DNA from: Jejuia pallidilutea
GTDB lineage: Bacteria > Bacteroidota > Bacteroidia > Flavobacteriales > Flavobacteriaceae
Length of the DNA: 64,000 bases
Assembly (NCBI RefSeq): GCF_002973595.1
Contig: NZ_PVEO01000001.1
Span: 186,001-250,000, forward strand
Direction: 5' to 3'
The notes under the pieces were generated by a model that was not told the origin of the DNA, made no database searches, and saw only the letters and a program-made list of their open reading frames with translations. A program made the position numbers and the translations under genes. Numbering within the stretch: position 1 is the stretch's first letter; every line of letters starts with the position of its first letter. This document shows positions 9,873-19,088 of the stretch, one piece after another.

Positions 9873-10394
9873 ATGTACGAAAACACATTTCCGAATAAGC
9901 GTTTTAAGCATACCATTACGTTTTTACAAAAGCACATTTCTAAATCAGATCGTATTTTAGATTTAGGTGTTGTAAATCCGTTTACTGAAATCATGCAAGA
10001 GCACGGATATGCAGTTGAAAACACTAAAGGTGAGGATTTAGATCTAGACACCTCAAATATTACATCTTCTAATGCCGATGTTGTTACGGCCTTTGAAATT
10101 TTTGAACATCTTTTATCGCCTTTTACCGTTCTAAAATCAATAAAAGCAAACAAATTAGTGGCAAGCGTACCACTTAAGCTTTGGTTTTCTTCAGCATATA
10201 GAAGCAAATCAGACATGCTAGACAGACATTATCATGAATTTGAGGATTGGCAGTTCGATTGGCTTCTGGAAAAATCTGGTTGGAAAATTATAGATAGCCA
10301 AAAGTGGACGAACCCTACCAAAAAACTTGGTATTCGTCCGCTTCTAAGGTGGTTTACACCTAGATACTACATTGTTTATGCCGAAAAAGTTTAA
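9873..10394 (+). CDS. SAM-dependent methyltransferase-like protein
   Basis: A 173-residue class I methyltransferase-like protein. Motif I is present in degenerate form (RILDLGVVNPF, about residues 27-37), followed by an acidic GEDLDLDT segment and the post-I/II strand ADVVTAFEIFEHL, which resembles the family's DVVTxxEVxEHL. It is shorter than typical methyltransferases, so it is a minimal domain. It is translationally close to the KAS III gene (2 bases) and 23 bases before a glycosyltransferase. A joint pathway is likely, but the product is unknown. Confidence 0.75.
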   Translation: MYENTFPNKRFKHTITFLQKHISKSDRILDLGVVNPFTEIMQEHGYAVENTKGEDLDLDTSNITSSNADVVTAFEIFEHLLSPFTVLKSIKANKLVASVPLKLWFSSAYRSKSDMLDRHYHEFEDWQFDWLLEKSGWKIIDSQKWTNPTKKLGIRPLLRWFTPRYYIVYAEKV

Positions 10395-10417
10395 CTTAGT
10401 TTTTTAAATCCTAGCTT

Positions 10418-11269
10418 TTGAATTTTTACATCGTTATACCTGCTCATAATGAAGCGGATGCTATTGGGCTTACGCTTTACGCTTTGGTAAATCAAACTTT
10501 AAAACCTAAGCAAATTGTTGTAGTGAATGATAATTCTACTGATACAACAGAAGCTGTAGTTGATGGTTACGCACAAAAGCATGAATTTATTTCTCTTGTT
10601 AATATTAAATCATCAGACGAACATTTACCAGGCACAAAAATTATCAATGCCTTCTATAAAGGCTTTGAAACTCTAGATGAAGACTATGATATTATCTGCA
10701 AATTTGATGCAGACTTGATTTTTCCAGAAAATTATCTTGAAGAACTTGCCAAACATTTCAATACAAACCCAAAACTGGGAATGGCATCAGGTTTTTGTTA
10801 TATTGAAAAAAATGGAGATTGGGTGTTGGAAAACCTTACCAGAAAAGACCATATTCGTGGCGCATTAAAAGCCTATAGAAAAGCTTGTTTTTTACAAATT
10901 GGAAAATTAAAACCCTCTATGGGCTGGGATACTGTTGACGAGTTATTAGCAAAATATTATGGCTGGGACATTTTAACCGATACCAATTTACATGTAAAGC
11001 ACTTAAAACCAACTGGTGTTAATTATAATGAAGCATCTAAATATTTACAAGGTGAAGCCATGTATAAAATGCGTTACGGCTTTATAATAACATGTATTTC
11101 TGCTTTAAAATTAGCATATAAAAAAAGAAGTATCACACTTTTTAAAAATTATATAGCAGGCTATTTTAAGGCTAAAAAAGAAAAGGTTAATTTTTTAGTG
11201 TCTGAAGATGAAGGTAAATTTATTAGAAGTTTACGTTGGAAAGGTATGCTGGGTAAATTGAAAGTCTGA
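10418..11269 (+). CDS. Family 2 glycosyltransferase
   Basis: A GT-A fold glycosyltransferase of 283 residues. It begins directly with the nucleotide-binding strand (FYIVIPAHNEAD), then VVVNDNSTDTT and the DxD metal/sugar-nucleotide motif D97-A-D99 in CKFDADLIF. No membrane segment is obvious, so it probably works at the cytoplasmic face. The start is a TTG: an in-frame TAG lies two codons upstream and the fold begins at once, so no ATG can serve. It closes the KAS III / methyltransferase unit; acceptor and donor are unknown. Confidence 0.87.
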   Translation: MNFYIVIPAHNEADAIGLTLYALVNQTLKPKQIVVVNDNSTDTTEAVVDGYAQKHEFISLVNIKSSDEHLPGTKIINAFYKGFETLDEDYDIICKFDADLIFPENYLEELAKHFNTNPKLGMASGFCYIEKNGDWVLENLTRKDHIRGALKAYRKACFLQIGKLKPSMGWDTVDELLAKYYGWDILTDTNLHVKHLKPTGVNYNEASKYLQGEAMYKMRYGFIITCISALKLAYKKRSITLFKNYIAGYFKAKKEKVNFLVSEDEGKFIRSLRWKGMLGKLKV

Positions 11270-11307
11270 TATCCAAAAAACATATTTAAAGCAACAATAC
11301 TTCTCCC

Positions 11308-12114
11308 CTAGAAACTCCAATCTTTATAACTGCGAGAGGCTTCTAACTTGTTTTCCAATTCGTCTGCTAATTCTGGAAAGAAATCTATCCCTGTTAATGC
11401 TTCAACCTCATCAACCGACACTACAAATTCATACAATGGTTTGCTTGAATCTTTATGAGGCATTAAAAAAGCAATCATTTTAGTTTTTCCACTATTGCTA
11501 TCAATCAACACTTTATAAAAGTAATTTGGTACTGAAACACCTTCTCTACCAATAGTTTTCATACGGCCACTTAATACACCACCTGTAACAACAAAAACAC
11601 CATTGTATTTTCTTGCCCAGTAGCGTACTTTTTGCTCTAAAGTGTTCCAAATTCCAGCATTAAATTGGTGGTCTTGCGGACTAATATTACTAGTTAAAAA
11701 CGTTTCGTCGTGCGCTGCTTTAGTATAACGTCTATCGGCAGCAGGACATAAATGTCCTCGATCGTAACCCGAGTTTTTATAATTTCGCCAACTTGCAGCT
11801 CCTGTTTTTACGGCTTTATCAATTTCAAAATAAGGCCGCTTGTGGTTAGTGTTAGAAAGATGCGATTTCTTAAGCTCGTAAGCGACCCACTCTGCTTGTT
11901 CATGGGGCTCACTATAAGACAAAGAATACCCATTGTGATGTATAATTTGGTTGGTGGTACTTGTTGGTAGAAAAAATGCATTGGTATTAGCTTTTGCCTC
12001 TTTACCTTCTAATACTATTTCTGCCTGTTCTGCTTCAACTAAAACATATTCATAAACGTAAACACCAATAATAATGGCTATTGCAATAATAGTAAACCAA
12101 GTGCGCCTTTTCAT
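11308..12114 (-). CDS. DNA/RNA non-specific endonuclease (beta-beta-alpha metal type)
   Basis: A 268-residue nuclease with one N-terminal hydrophobic segment (residues 7-26) acting as signal anchor, so it should be periplasmic or membrane-tethered. The catalytic DRGH motif is at residues 118-121 (GYDRGHLCPAADRR), with the metal-binding Asn in NISPQDHQFNAGIWNTLE. These are hallmarks of the Serratia-type nuclease family. Its ATG shares one base with the stop of the upstream phosphatase gene, so the two are probably co-transcribed and coupled. A joint role in scavenging nucleotides and phosphate is plausible but inferred. Confidence 0.92.
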   Translation of the reverse strand: MKRRTWFTIIAIAIIIGVYVYEYVLVEAEQAEIVLEGKEAKANTNAFFLPTSTTNQIIHHNGYSLSYSEPHEQAEWVAYELKKSHLSNTNHKRPYFEIDKAVKTGAASWRNYKNSGYDRGHLCPAADRRYTKAAHDETFLTSNISPQDHQFNAGIWNTLEQKVRYWARKYNGVFVVTGGVLSGRMKTIGREGVSVPNYFYKVLIDSNSGKTKMIAFLMPHKDSSKPLYEFVVSVDEVEALTGIDFFPELADELENKLEASRSYKDWSF

Positions 12115-13736
12115 TAATTAAATACGAACTCTAAAGGTTGACCGATAGCAAAATTAGGAAAGCTAATACCTAAAAGTGCAGATATTGTTGGCGCTATATC
12201 GGTAATCTCAGTTTTCTTATACGTATGCCCTTGTTTTATACCTTTCCCAAAAAACAGCAAAGGTACATGGGTATCGTAGTTTAAACCACTACCATGTGTA
12301 GAGCCGGTTTTACCATAACTTATATAAGCTGGATCATTTACTAATATAATGTCTCCAGAACGCTTTTGGTTGTACCCTTTTTGTAGCAAAGCCTCTATAC
12401 CTTCTGTAAAATCTACAGACGCCATGGTGGTAGCTGTATAAGCTTTAGAGATATGTGGATACGCAATTTGTTCGTTCACTATGGCTTCTTGTACATCATC
12501 TAAATCTAAATCGAGTGCTTTTATCATATCTCTATTTAAGAAAATTTGATTGTTGCTAATATCTTCTACAATATCAGTAGTGCCATATGTATCTGTTAAA
12601 AACTTTTGGAACAATACTTTGCGCACATCATTATCTAAATACCCAGCAGGAATTTTAGCTGATTGTAAATATGCAGGAACATCAATAGCACCATGGTCGG
12701 CAGTTAAAAAAACTACATACTCCCCTTTTCCTACTTTTTCGTCTAAAGCAGCAAAAAAGCGCTCTAAATCTTTATCCAAACGTATGTAAGTATCTTCAAT
12801 TTCTTTAGAATTTACACCAAATTTATGCCCAACATAGTCTGTACTAGAAAAACTTACAGTAAGTACATCTGTAATATTATCTTGACCTAAACCTTCACCA
12901 TCAATAGCTGCTAAAGCAAAATCTGCAGTTAAACTATTACCGTACGGTGTTGTTTTTAAAATATTAAACCCACCATTTTTCTTGCTTAATGCTTTTAAAT
13001 TGTATGGAAAAGTAGCCGTTTCTTTACCTTTAAACTTCCCTTCAAAATTATTTAAATCAGCACCACTTTCAGTGTAGGTATCAATATCATAAAATGTGTT
13101 CCAATCTTTTATGTAAGATTCTGCTTTTTTAGAATTATTAAAATTGTTTACCCACTTAGGTAATTCATCCATATAAAATGTACTAGATATCCAATTTCCT
13201 TCTTGTCCGCCTTGAAACCAATATGCTGCGTTTGCCGAATGGCCAGCAGGTAAAATAGCACCACGATCTTTTATTGAAACACCTATGGTTTTTCCTCTCA
13301 TTTGCGTAAACAACCTATTTTCGTCGGCAAAAGTTGTGGTTAACATACGGTGTGGAGACATTAAACCAGATACTGCCGCTGTTCCTACAGAACTCACCGT
13401 TGTGTCTCCAGCACAGTACACCATTTTTTTTATGTCTTTATCGTACCAATTATTACCAATAATACCGTGGTATTTTGGTGTTGTACCGGTGTAAATTGAG
13501 GCATGTCCTGGCCCTGTATATGTGGGCACATAGTTAAAATGGTTATTCTTGCAATTAAAGCCTTCACGCATCATACGCTTAAAACCATTTTCGCCAAACT
13601 TCTTATCAAAACGCGTTAAATAATCATATCGCATTTGGTCTACAACAATACCTACAACTAATTTTGGATTATCTTCCTGGGCAGAGATTGGAAGAATAAA
13701 TACTACAGTTAACAAAAGTGCTATTAAATACTTCAT
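12114..13736 (-). CDS. PafA-like alkaline phosphatase / phosphodiesterase-superfamily enzyme
   Basis: A 540-residue exported hydrolase with a signal peptide (MKYLIALLLTVVFILPISAQ). The alkaline-phosphatase superfamily metal ligands are visible: Asp in VVDQMRYDYL, Asp/His in STDYVGHKFG, Asp-His in LTADHGAI and His in STHGSGLNYDTHVP. The likely nucleophile is T74 in PTYTGPGHAS, a threonine as in PafA. PafA enzymes release phosphate from a broad range of phosphomonoesters independently of phosphate limitation. It overlaps the downstream endonuclease by one base. A TAnnTTTG box lies about 23 bases upstream. Confidence 0.9.
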   Translation of the reverse strand: MKYLIALLLTVVFILPISAQEDNPKLVVGIVVDQMRYDYLTRFDKKFGENGFKRMMREGFNCKNNHFNYVPTYTGPGHASIYTGTTPKYHGIIGNNWYDKDIKKMVYCAGDTTVSSVGTAAVSGLMSPHRMLTTTFADENRLFTQMRGKTIGVSIKDRGAILPAGHSANAAYWFQGGQEGNWISSTFYMDELPKWVNNFNNSKKAESYIKDWNTFYDIDTYTESGADLNNFEGKFKGKETATFPYNLKALSKKNGGFNILKTTPYGNSLTADFALAAIDGEGLGQDNITDVLTVSFSSTDYVGHKFGVNSKEIEDTYIRLDKDLERFFAALDEKVGKGEYVVFLTADHGAIDVPAYLQSAKIPAGYLDNDVRKVLFQKFLTDTYGTTDIVEDISNNQIFLNRDMIKALDLDLDDVQEAIVNEQIAYPHISKAYTATTMASVDFTEGIEALLQKGYNQKRSGDIILVNDPAYISYGKTGSTHGSGLNYDTHVPLLFFGKGIKQGHTYKKTEITDIAPTISALLGISFPNFAIGQPLEFVFN

Positions 13737-13758
13737 TTCAATTAAAATTTATAGATTT

Positions 13759-13766
13759 CAAAAATA
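13759..13766 (-). promoter_or_regulatory. Candidate -7 promoter box for the phosphatase-endonuclease operon
   Basis: On the minus strand this reads TATTTTTG, an exact TAnnTTTG match, 22 bases before the phosphatase ATG at 13736. No clear -33 TTTG. Confidence 0.5.
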
Positions 13767-13847
13767 CACATATTAAAAACATCATTATTTTAAATTAAGG
13801 TTAAATACCCCTAAGTTTTTTTTAATTTAGCATATACAAATTATTAT

Positions 13848-14585
13848 ATGACGTACCTGCACAATATAGGCACCTATTTTTTGATGATAGTAGAAATGTT
13901 TCGTAAGCCCACAAAATGGAGCATGATGAAGCAGCTTATACTCAAAGATATAGACGACTTAATTATTGGTTCTTTGGGAATTGTAGCTTTCATTTCCTTT
14001 TTCGTGGGAGGTGTTGTAACCATACAAACCGCTTTAAATATAGACAATCCGCTTATTCCTAAATATTTGGTTGGTTTTGCTACTAGACAGTCTATTATCC
14101 TAGAGTTTGCCCCAACATTTATGTCTATTATTATGGCAGGAAAAGTAGGCTCTTTTATTACATCTAGTATAGGCACAATGCGTGTTACAGAACAAATTGA
14201 TGCCCTAGAAGTTATGGGTATAAATTCCTTAAACTATTTAGTATTCCCAAAGTTTATTTCTTTGCTTCTGTATCCTTTTGTAATATCTATCGCTATGTTT
14301 TTAGGTATTCTAGGTGGTATGGCAGCATGTGTTTATGGTGGTTTTGGCTCACTACAAGATTATATAACCGGTATTCAAACAGATTTTGATACCTTTCATG
14401 TTACCTATGCCTTTATAAAAACATTTGTTTTTGCTTTTTTATTGGCTACAATTCCTTCGTTTCATGGCTATTATATGAAAGGTGGCGCTCTAGAAGTTGG
14501 TAAAGCGAGTACCACCTCTTTTGTTTGGACTAGCGTAGCTATTATTCTTTTAAACTATTTACTAACCCAAATGCTGTTGAGCTAA
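13848..14585 (+). CDS. mlaE: MlaE-family ABC transporter permease
   Basis: A 245-residue inner-membrane permease of the MlaE/YrbE family, which moves phospholipids between inner and outer membrane with an MCE-domain partner. The family signature EQIDALEVMGI (about residues 113-123) is present, along with five or so membrane segments. Its stop overlaps the ATG of the ATPase gene by one base (TAATG), showing translational coupling. No MCE (MlaD-like) gene is adjacent, unlike the E. coli mlaFEDCB order, so the partner must be elsewhere. Confidence 0.92.
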   Translation: MTYLHNIGTYFLMIVEMFRKPTKWSMMKQLILKDIDDLIIGSLGIVAFISFFVGGVVTIQTALNIDNPLIPKYLVGFATRQSIILEFAPTFMSIIMAGKVGSFITSSIGTMRVTEQIDALEVMGINSLNYLVFPKFISLLLYPFVISIAMFLGILGGMAACVYGGFGSLQDYITGIQTDFDTFHVTYAFIKTFVFAFLLATIPSFHGYYMKGGALEVGKASTTSFVWTSVAIILLNYLLTQMLLS

Positions 14586-15352
14586 TGATAGAAGTTAACA
14601 ATTTACATAAATCGTTTGGAGATATTGAAGTTTTAAAAGGTATTAGCACCACTTTTGAAAAAGGAAAAACCAACCTAATTATTGGGCAAAGTGGTTCTGG
14701 AAAAACCGTGTTTTTAAAGTGCTTATTGGGATTGTTTGATTATGAACAAGGCACTATTGCGTACGAAGGGAAAATATTTTCTCAACTTTCAGAAGATGAA
14801 AAACGAAACATTCGCGCTGAAATTGGTATGGTTTTTCAAGGAAGTGCACTGTTTGACTCTATGACCATTGCACAAAACGTGATGTTCCCACTTAAAATGT
14901 TTACCAAACAAAGTAAAAGTGAAATGGAAGATCGTGTAAACTTTGTATTAAACCGCGTAAATTTACCTGATGCACACAACAAAATGCCTAGTGAAGCCTC
15001 TGGTGGAATGCAAAAACGTGTTGCCATTGCTCGTGCTATAGTTAATAAACCAAAGTATTTATTTTGCGATGAACCAAACTCTGGGCTAGACCCTAAAACG
15101 GCTATTGTAATTGATAATTTAATCCAAGAAATTACCGATGAATACCAAATTACAACAGTAATTAATTCTCATGATATGAACTCTGTTATGGAAATTGGCG
15201 AAAAAATAGTCTTTTTAAAAAATGGATTAAAGGCATGGGAAGGCTCTAACAAAACTATATTTAAAACAGATAATGAATCGGTTACCGATTTTGTATACTC
15301 TTCTAACCTGTTTAAAAAAGTAAGAAGAATGTATATTGAAGAAAATGAGTAA
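14585..15352 (+). CDS. mlaF: MlaF-family ABC transporter ATPase
   Basis: The 255-residue ATP-binding subunit paired with the overlapping MlaE permease. Walker A is GQSGSGKT (about residues 34-41), the ABC signature SGGMQKR, Walker B YLFCDEP, and the switch His lies in INSHDMNS. The wording SGGMQKRVAIARAIV is typical of the Mla/MCE branch. It probably powers lipid transport across the envelope. The next gene, a symporter, starts 21 bases downstream and may be co-transcribed. Confidence 0.94.
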   Translation: MIEVNNLHKSFGDIEVLKGISTTFEKGKTNLIIGQSGSGKTVFLKCLLGLFDYEQGTIAYEGKIFSQLSEDEKRNIRAEIGMVFQGSALFDSMTIAQNVMFPLKMFTKQSKSEMEDRVNFVLNRVNLPDAHNKMPSEASGGMQKRVAIARAIVNKPKYLFCDEPNSGLDPKTAIVIDNLIQEITDEYQITTVINSHDMNSVMEIGEKIVFLKNGLKAWEGSNKTIFKTDNESVTDFVYSSNLFKKVRRMYIEENE

Positions 15353-15373
15353 AGAATTACCACTTTATTAAAT

Positions 15374-16462
15374 ATGAAAACAGTAACTAAAATTCTGCTT
15401 ATTTTAGCCTGTGTTATTGCAATTATTACTGGTTTAATGTTAATCGTTAATCACTTCACTTGGGTTGGCATTTTAGTAGTTACTTGCTTCTTTTTATTTG
15501 CTATTGCTGCAGCTAATACTAAGAGCTATAAAAGATTTTCATTCACTATTTTAATTTTTGGCATTGTAGCGTTAGCTATGTTTTACCCACGATTATTTAT
15601 AAAAATTGGTGACTTTAATCTAAAATTACTCATTGTTCCTTTACTCCAAATTATAATGTTTGGGATGGGTACATCTATGAGTATAAAAGACTTTAAAGGC
15701 GTTATAAATATGCCAAAAGGCGTTTTAATAGGGTTAATTTGCCAATTTACCATTATGCCTGTTTTAGGATTTACCATAGCAAGTTTATTTGGCTTTAGCA
15801 GCGAAATTGCAGCAGGAATTGTGTTAATTGGTTGTTCTCCAAGTGGATTAGCATCAAACGTAATGGTGTATTTAGCCAAAGCTAATTTAGCATTATCTAT
15901 TACTTTAACATCTATAGCTACTTTATTGGCGCCCTTTTTAACGCCTTTGTTAATGCAAACTTTTGCCGGAGAATTTATACCTATAGATGTATGGCAAATG
16001 ATGTATAGTATTGTTAAAATGGTGATTTTACCAATTATTGCTGGCCTTTTGTTTAATCAACTTTTCCACGGAAAGCTTGCATGGCTAGACAAAATTCTAC
16101 CTATAATTTCAATGGGAGCTATAGCATTAATTATTGCTATAATAACTGCTTCTGGTAGAGATAGCCTGCTAGAAATTGGCCTATTATTAATTTTAGCCGC
16201 TATAATTCATAATAGTGCAGGATATTTTTTAGGATATTGGGGCTGTAAATTATTAAAAATGAAAGAGGCCGACTGTAGAACAATAGCCCTAGAAGTTGGC
16301 ATGCAAAACGGTGGTTTAGCTTCGGGGATAGCTATAGAAATTGGCAAAGTGGCTACTGTAGGTTTAGCTCCTGCCGTTTTTGGCCCATGGATGAACATTT
16401 CTGGTTCTGCACTTGCATCTTGGTGGAGAGACAGAGACCCTGCAGAATATGACAAAAACTAG
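15374..16462 (+). CDS. Bile acid:sodium symporter (BASS)-family transporter
   Basis: A 362-residue inner-membrane protein with about ten hydrophobic segments. It has the conserved features of the BASS/SBF family, including VLIGCSPSGLASNVMVYLAK, the sodium-site region in bacterial members, and ALEVGMQNGGLASGIA late in the chain. The true substrate in bacteria is often a keto acid, pantoate or another organic anion, and cannot be read here. The extra N-terminal hydrophobic hairpin makes it somewhat longer than the roughly 310-residue bacterial norm. It is convergent with the DUF389 gene, 8 bases apart. Confidence 0.88.
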   Translation: MKTVTKILLILACVIAIITGLMLIVNHFTWVGILVVTCFFLFAIAAANTKSYKRFSFTILIFGIVALAMFYPRLFIKIGDFNLKLLIVPLLQIIMFGMGTSMSIKDFKGVINMPKGVLIGLICQFTIMPVLGFTIASLFGFSSEIAAGIVLIGCSPSGLASNVMVYLAKANLALSITLTSIATLLAPFLTPLLMQTFAGEFIPIDVWQMMYSIVKMVILPIIAGLLFNQLFHGKLAWLDKILPIISMGAIALIIAIITASGRDSLLEIGLLLILAAIIHNSAGYFLGYWGCKLLKMKEADCRTIALEVGMQNGGLASGIAIEIGKVATVGLAPAVFGPWMNISGSALASWWRDRDPAEYDKN

Positions 16463-16470
16463 TTTATAGT

Positions 16471-17943
16471 CTATTTTAAAATTAAAATATTTTCTTGCTT
16501 CAATTCTTTTCCTAACCAATTTTTTAACTCTTGCTCTTTTTTAGATTTAAGAGTATCAGTAAGTTCTTTACTCCATTTTAACCGAACCAAAGTAACAGTA
16601 TCTATTTTTATAAAATCTTTGGTTTCTAACATTTTAGAATATCCAAAATATTCTAAATCTTTGAATCTTACCTTGGCTTCACGGGAAATATTGGTAAAAG
16701 ATTCTTTAACATTGCTGTTTTTACCACCAAATTGTTGGTTCAAATCTGTAATATTATTTTGCAGTTCCTCTATTTGCTTTTGAAGACCAGCAATAATATT
16801 ATCCTTATTGTCTAAATCCCTAATAGCTCTATCATAGGCCTCAGAAATTTTATCGATACTTCTGGTTTTGTTACCTTTTATAACCAAAGAAAAATCTTTT
16901 ATCTTTTCGTAATTCTTTAGTTCGTTTTTTAAATCTGCAATAGTAGCATCTGCCACTTCACCATAAAAATGTAAGTTAATGGTTTTTTCTTCCCAAGATG
17001 GTGTACCCTTTTGTAACCACAACTCATCATTAGATTCTACTTCGGTTTTTATAAAGTTGTTGTAATCTCCCTCTAAACCTGTTTGCTTAATAAACTCAAC
17101 AAATGTCCATATGGCAGGTGCCATAACTAAAATAGCCACTATTGATGCTAATCTTGCTATACGCTTTCGCTTTTTAGAGTTAGCGTATTTAAGCATGGGA
17201 AAACGCAAAATCTTTAATACTAAAAATGTAGCAAGCGCAATAAAAATAGTGTTTATGGTAAACAAGTACATGGCACCTATAAAAGTGTCCCAATTATGCG
17301 CTAAACCATAACCTGCTGTACAAAGCGGTGGCATTAAAGCGGTTGCTATGGCCACACCAAATATTACCGATGCTATGGTACCCTTTTTTGTACGCGCAAT
17401 AATTAACGCTGCTCCACCAAAAAATGCAATTAAAACATCGCGTACATCTGGTTTTGTTCTACCAAACAGCTCGTTTGTCATAATATCAGCAGAAGGAAAA
17501 AACTTGAAAAACAAAAATGCAGCCATTAAACTTAATACAATCATTGTAACTAAGTTTATAAGCGACTTTTTAAGTGTGTCTATATCATTTATTGCAATAG
17601 ATAGACCAACACCCAATATAGGCCCCATTAACGGAGAAATTAACATGGCTCCTATAACTACTGCTGTAGAATCTGCATTTAAACCAATAGAGGCTACAAA
17701 TATAGAACACACCAATATCCAAGCAGTAGCGCCCTTAAACGGTATGTCTTTTTTTATAGCTTCAATTGTAGCGTTTCTATCGGTATCGTCTCTAAAATCT
17801 AGAAGCTCGTTTAAGAATTTTGAGATACTAGCAAATAAACCTTGTGCATCCTTTTTTACCTCTTCTTTAGATTTCGCAACGTTTTCATCTTTTTTGTTTT
17901 CTGATTGTTCGTCTTCAGAAAAACTAAACTTACTTTCTTCCAT
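16471..17943 (-). CDS. DUF389-family membrane protein
   Basis: A 490-residue protein with a central block of about six membrane helices carrying the DUF389 hallmarks (SIGLNADSTAVVIGAMLISPLMGP, split here as SIGLNADSTAVVIGAM then LISPLMGPILG; and ARTKKGTIASVIFGVAIATALMPPLCTAG, seen as GTIASVIFGVAIATALMPP). The N-terminus is charged and lysine/glutamate rich. The C-terminal half is soluble and has a predicted coiled coil around IAGLQKQIEELQNNITDLNQQ. The function of the family is not established. It stands alone between the symporter and manC. Confidence 0.85.
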   Translation of the reverse strand: MEESKFSFSEDEQSENKKDENVAKSKEEVKKDAQGLFASISKFLNELLDFRDDTDRNATIEAIKKDIPFKGATAWILVCSIFVASIGLNADSTAVVIGAMLISPLMGPILGVGLSIAINDIDTLKKSLINLVTMIVLSLMAAFLFFKFFPSADIMTNELFGRTKPDVRDVLIAFFGGAALIIARTKKGTIASVIFGVAIATALMPPLCTAGYGLAHNWDTFIGAMYLFTINTIFIALATFLVLKILRFPMLKYANSKKRKRIARLASIVAILVMAPAIWTFVEFIKQTGLEGDYNNFIKTEVESNDELWLQKGTPSWEEKTINLHFYGEVADATIADLKNELKNYEKIKDFSLVIKGNKTRSIDKISEAYDRAIRDLDNKDNIIAGLQKQIEELQNNITDLNQQFGGKNSNVKESFTNISREAKVRFKDLEYFGYSKMLETKDFIKIDTVTLVRLKWSKELTDTLKSKKEQELKNWLGKELKQENILILK

Positions 17944-18008
17944 TGTAATTAAATTGCCTCACGCACCACGAATATAATACAATTTAGCATACAATGTACT
18001 TTTAAGTT

Positions 18009-19088
18009 TTAACCGTACTGCTCTCCAAATTCGTCCTTAACTTTTTTGAGGGTTTTTTTAATATCCTGCTCCTTTGCTTTTGGATAAATAAGCAGTACCT
18101 CGTCTTTATCTACAATAATATAATCGCTTAAACCATCTACTACTACAATTTTATCGTTTTTGGTACGTATCATGTTACCTGTAGCATCTTCGGTTAATGT
18201 TCTTGCATTTACTACAGCATTATTAGAATCATTTTTATCTAATTTATCATATAAACTACCCCAAGTTCCTAAATCGTTCCAATCAAATTCAGCTGCTATA
18301 ACAAAAACATTGTTGGATTTTTCCATAATAGCATAGTCTACCGAAATATTTTCTGCCTTAGGATAATTTTCTTTTATAAAATCGCTTTCAGAACTAGTGT
18401 TATAATCACTAATACCGTTTTCAAACAAGCTATATAAATTTGGTTGATTTGTTTTAAATGCATTTACTGCGCTTTTAACACTCCACATAAAAATACCAGC
18501 ATTCCATAGAAAATTACCTTGAGCTATAAACGCTTTAGCGGTATTGTAGTCTGGTTTTTCCCTAAACTGATTTACTTGTTTTATGGTATTTTGCGCAGTC
18601 TTATTGTATTCTATATAACCGTAACCTGTATTTGGAAACGTGGGTTGTATCCCCAAAGTCATTAGCGCATCGTTTTTAGCACAAAACTCAAATGCTTGTT
18701 TTACGTTTTTGGAGAACGTTGCTTCGTCTTCAATCCAATGATCACTAGGAGCTACTATCATTACCGCATCAGGGTTTTCCTTTTGAATTTTTAAAGATGC
18801 ATACAAAATACAGGGTGCTGTATTTCGCATTGCGGGTTCTAAAACTACTTGTCTCTGCTCAACTTCAGGTAATTGCTCCAGAACCAAATCGTTGTAGCGT
18901 TCGTTAGTTAAAATTAAAATATTTTCCTTAGGAATTACATCTGCTAAACGATGAAACGTTTTTTGTATCAAGGTATCTCCTGTACCTAACATATCGTGAA
19001 ACTGCTTTGGAAAATCCTGAGTGCTAACAGGCCAAAATCTAGACCCTACGCCTCCTGCCATTAATATGGCGTAATAATTTTTATTCAT
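18009..19088 (-). CDS. manC: Mannose-1-phosphate guanylyltransferase
   Basis: Makes GDP-mannose from mannose 1-phosphate and GTP for polysaccharide or glycoprotein synthesis. The 359-residue protein has the nucleotidyltransferase signature ILMAGGVGSRFWPVS (residues 8-22) followed by FPKQF, the APSDHWI metal segment, and the GYGYIEY and FREKPD motifs. It is the short form lacking the C-terminal phosphomannose isomerase domain. Its first bases overlap the end of the upstream SprT-like gene by 8 nt, so the two are co-transcribed. Confidence 0.95.
   Translation of the reverse strand: MNKNYYAILMAGGVGSRFWPVSTQDFPKQFHDMLGTGDTLIQKTFHRLADVIPKENILILTNERYNDLVLEQLPEVEQRQVVLEPAMRNTAPCILYASLKIQKENPDAVMIVAPSDHWIEDEATFSKNVKQAFEFCAKNDALMTLGIQPTFPNTGYGYIEYNKTAQNTIKQVNQFREKPDYNTAKAFIAQGNFLWNAGIFMWSVKSAVNAFKTNQPNLYSLFENGISDYNTSSESDFIKENYPKAENISVDYAIMEKSNNVFVIAAEFDWNDLGTWGSLYDKLDKNDSNNAVVNARTLTEDATGNMIRTKNDKIVVVDGLSDYIIVDKDEVLLIYPKAKEQDIKKTLKKVKDEFGEQYG

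Noticed and set aside
17348-17977. Long plus-strand open frame (209 codons) opposite the DUF389 gene
   Set aside because: It is antisense to a well-supported membrane-protein gene, its translation has no recognisable domain, and it has no promoter-like box.
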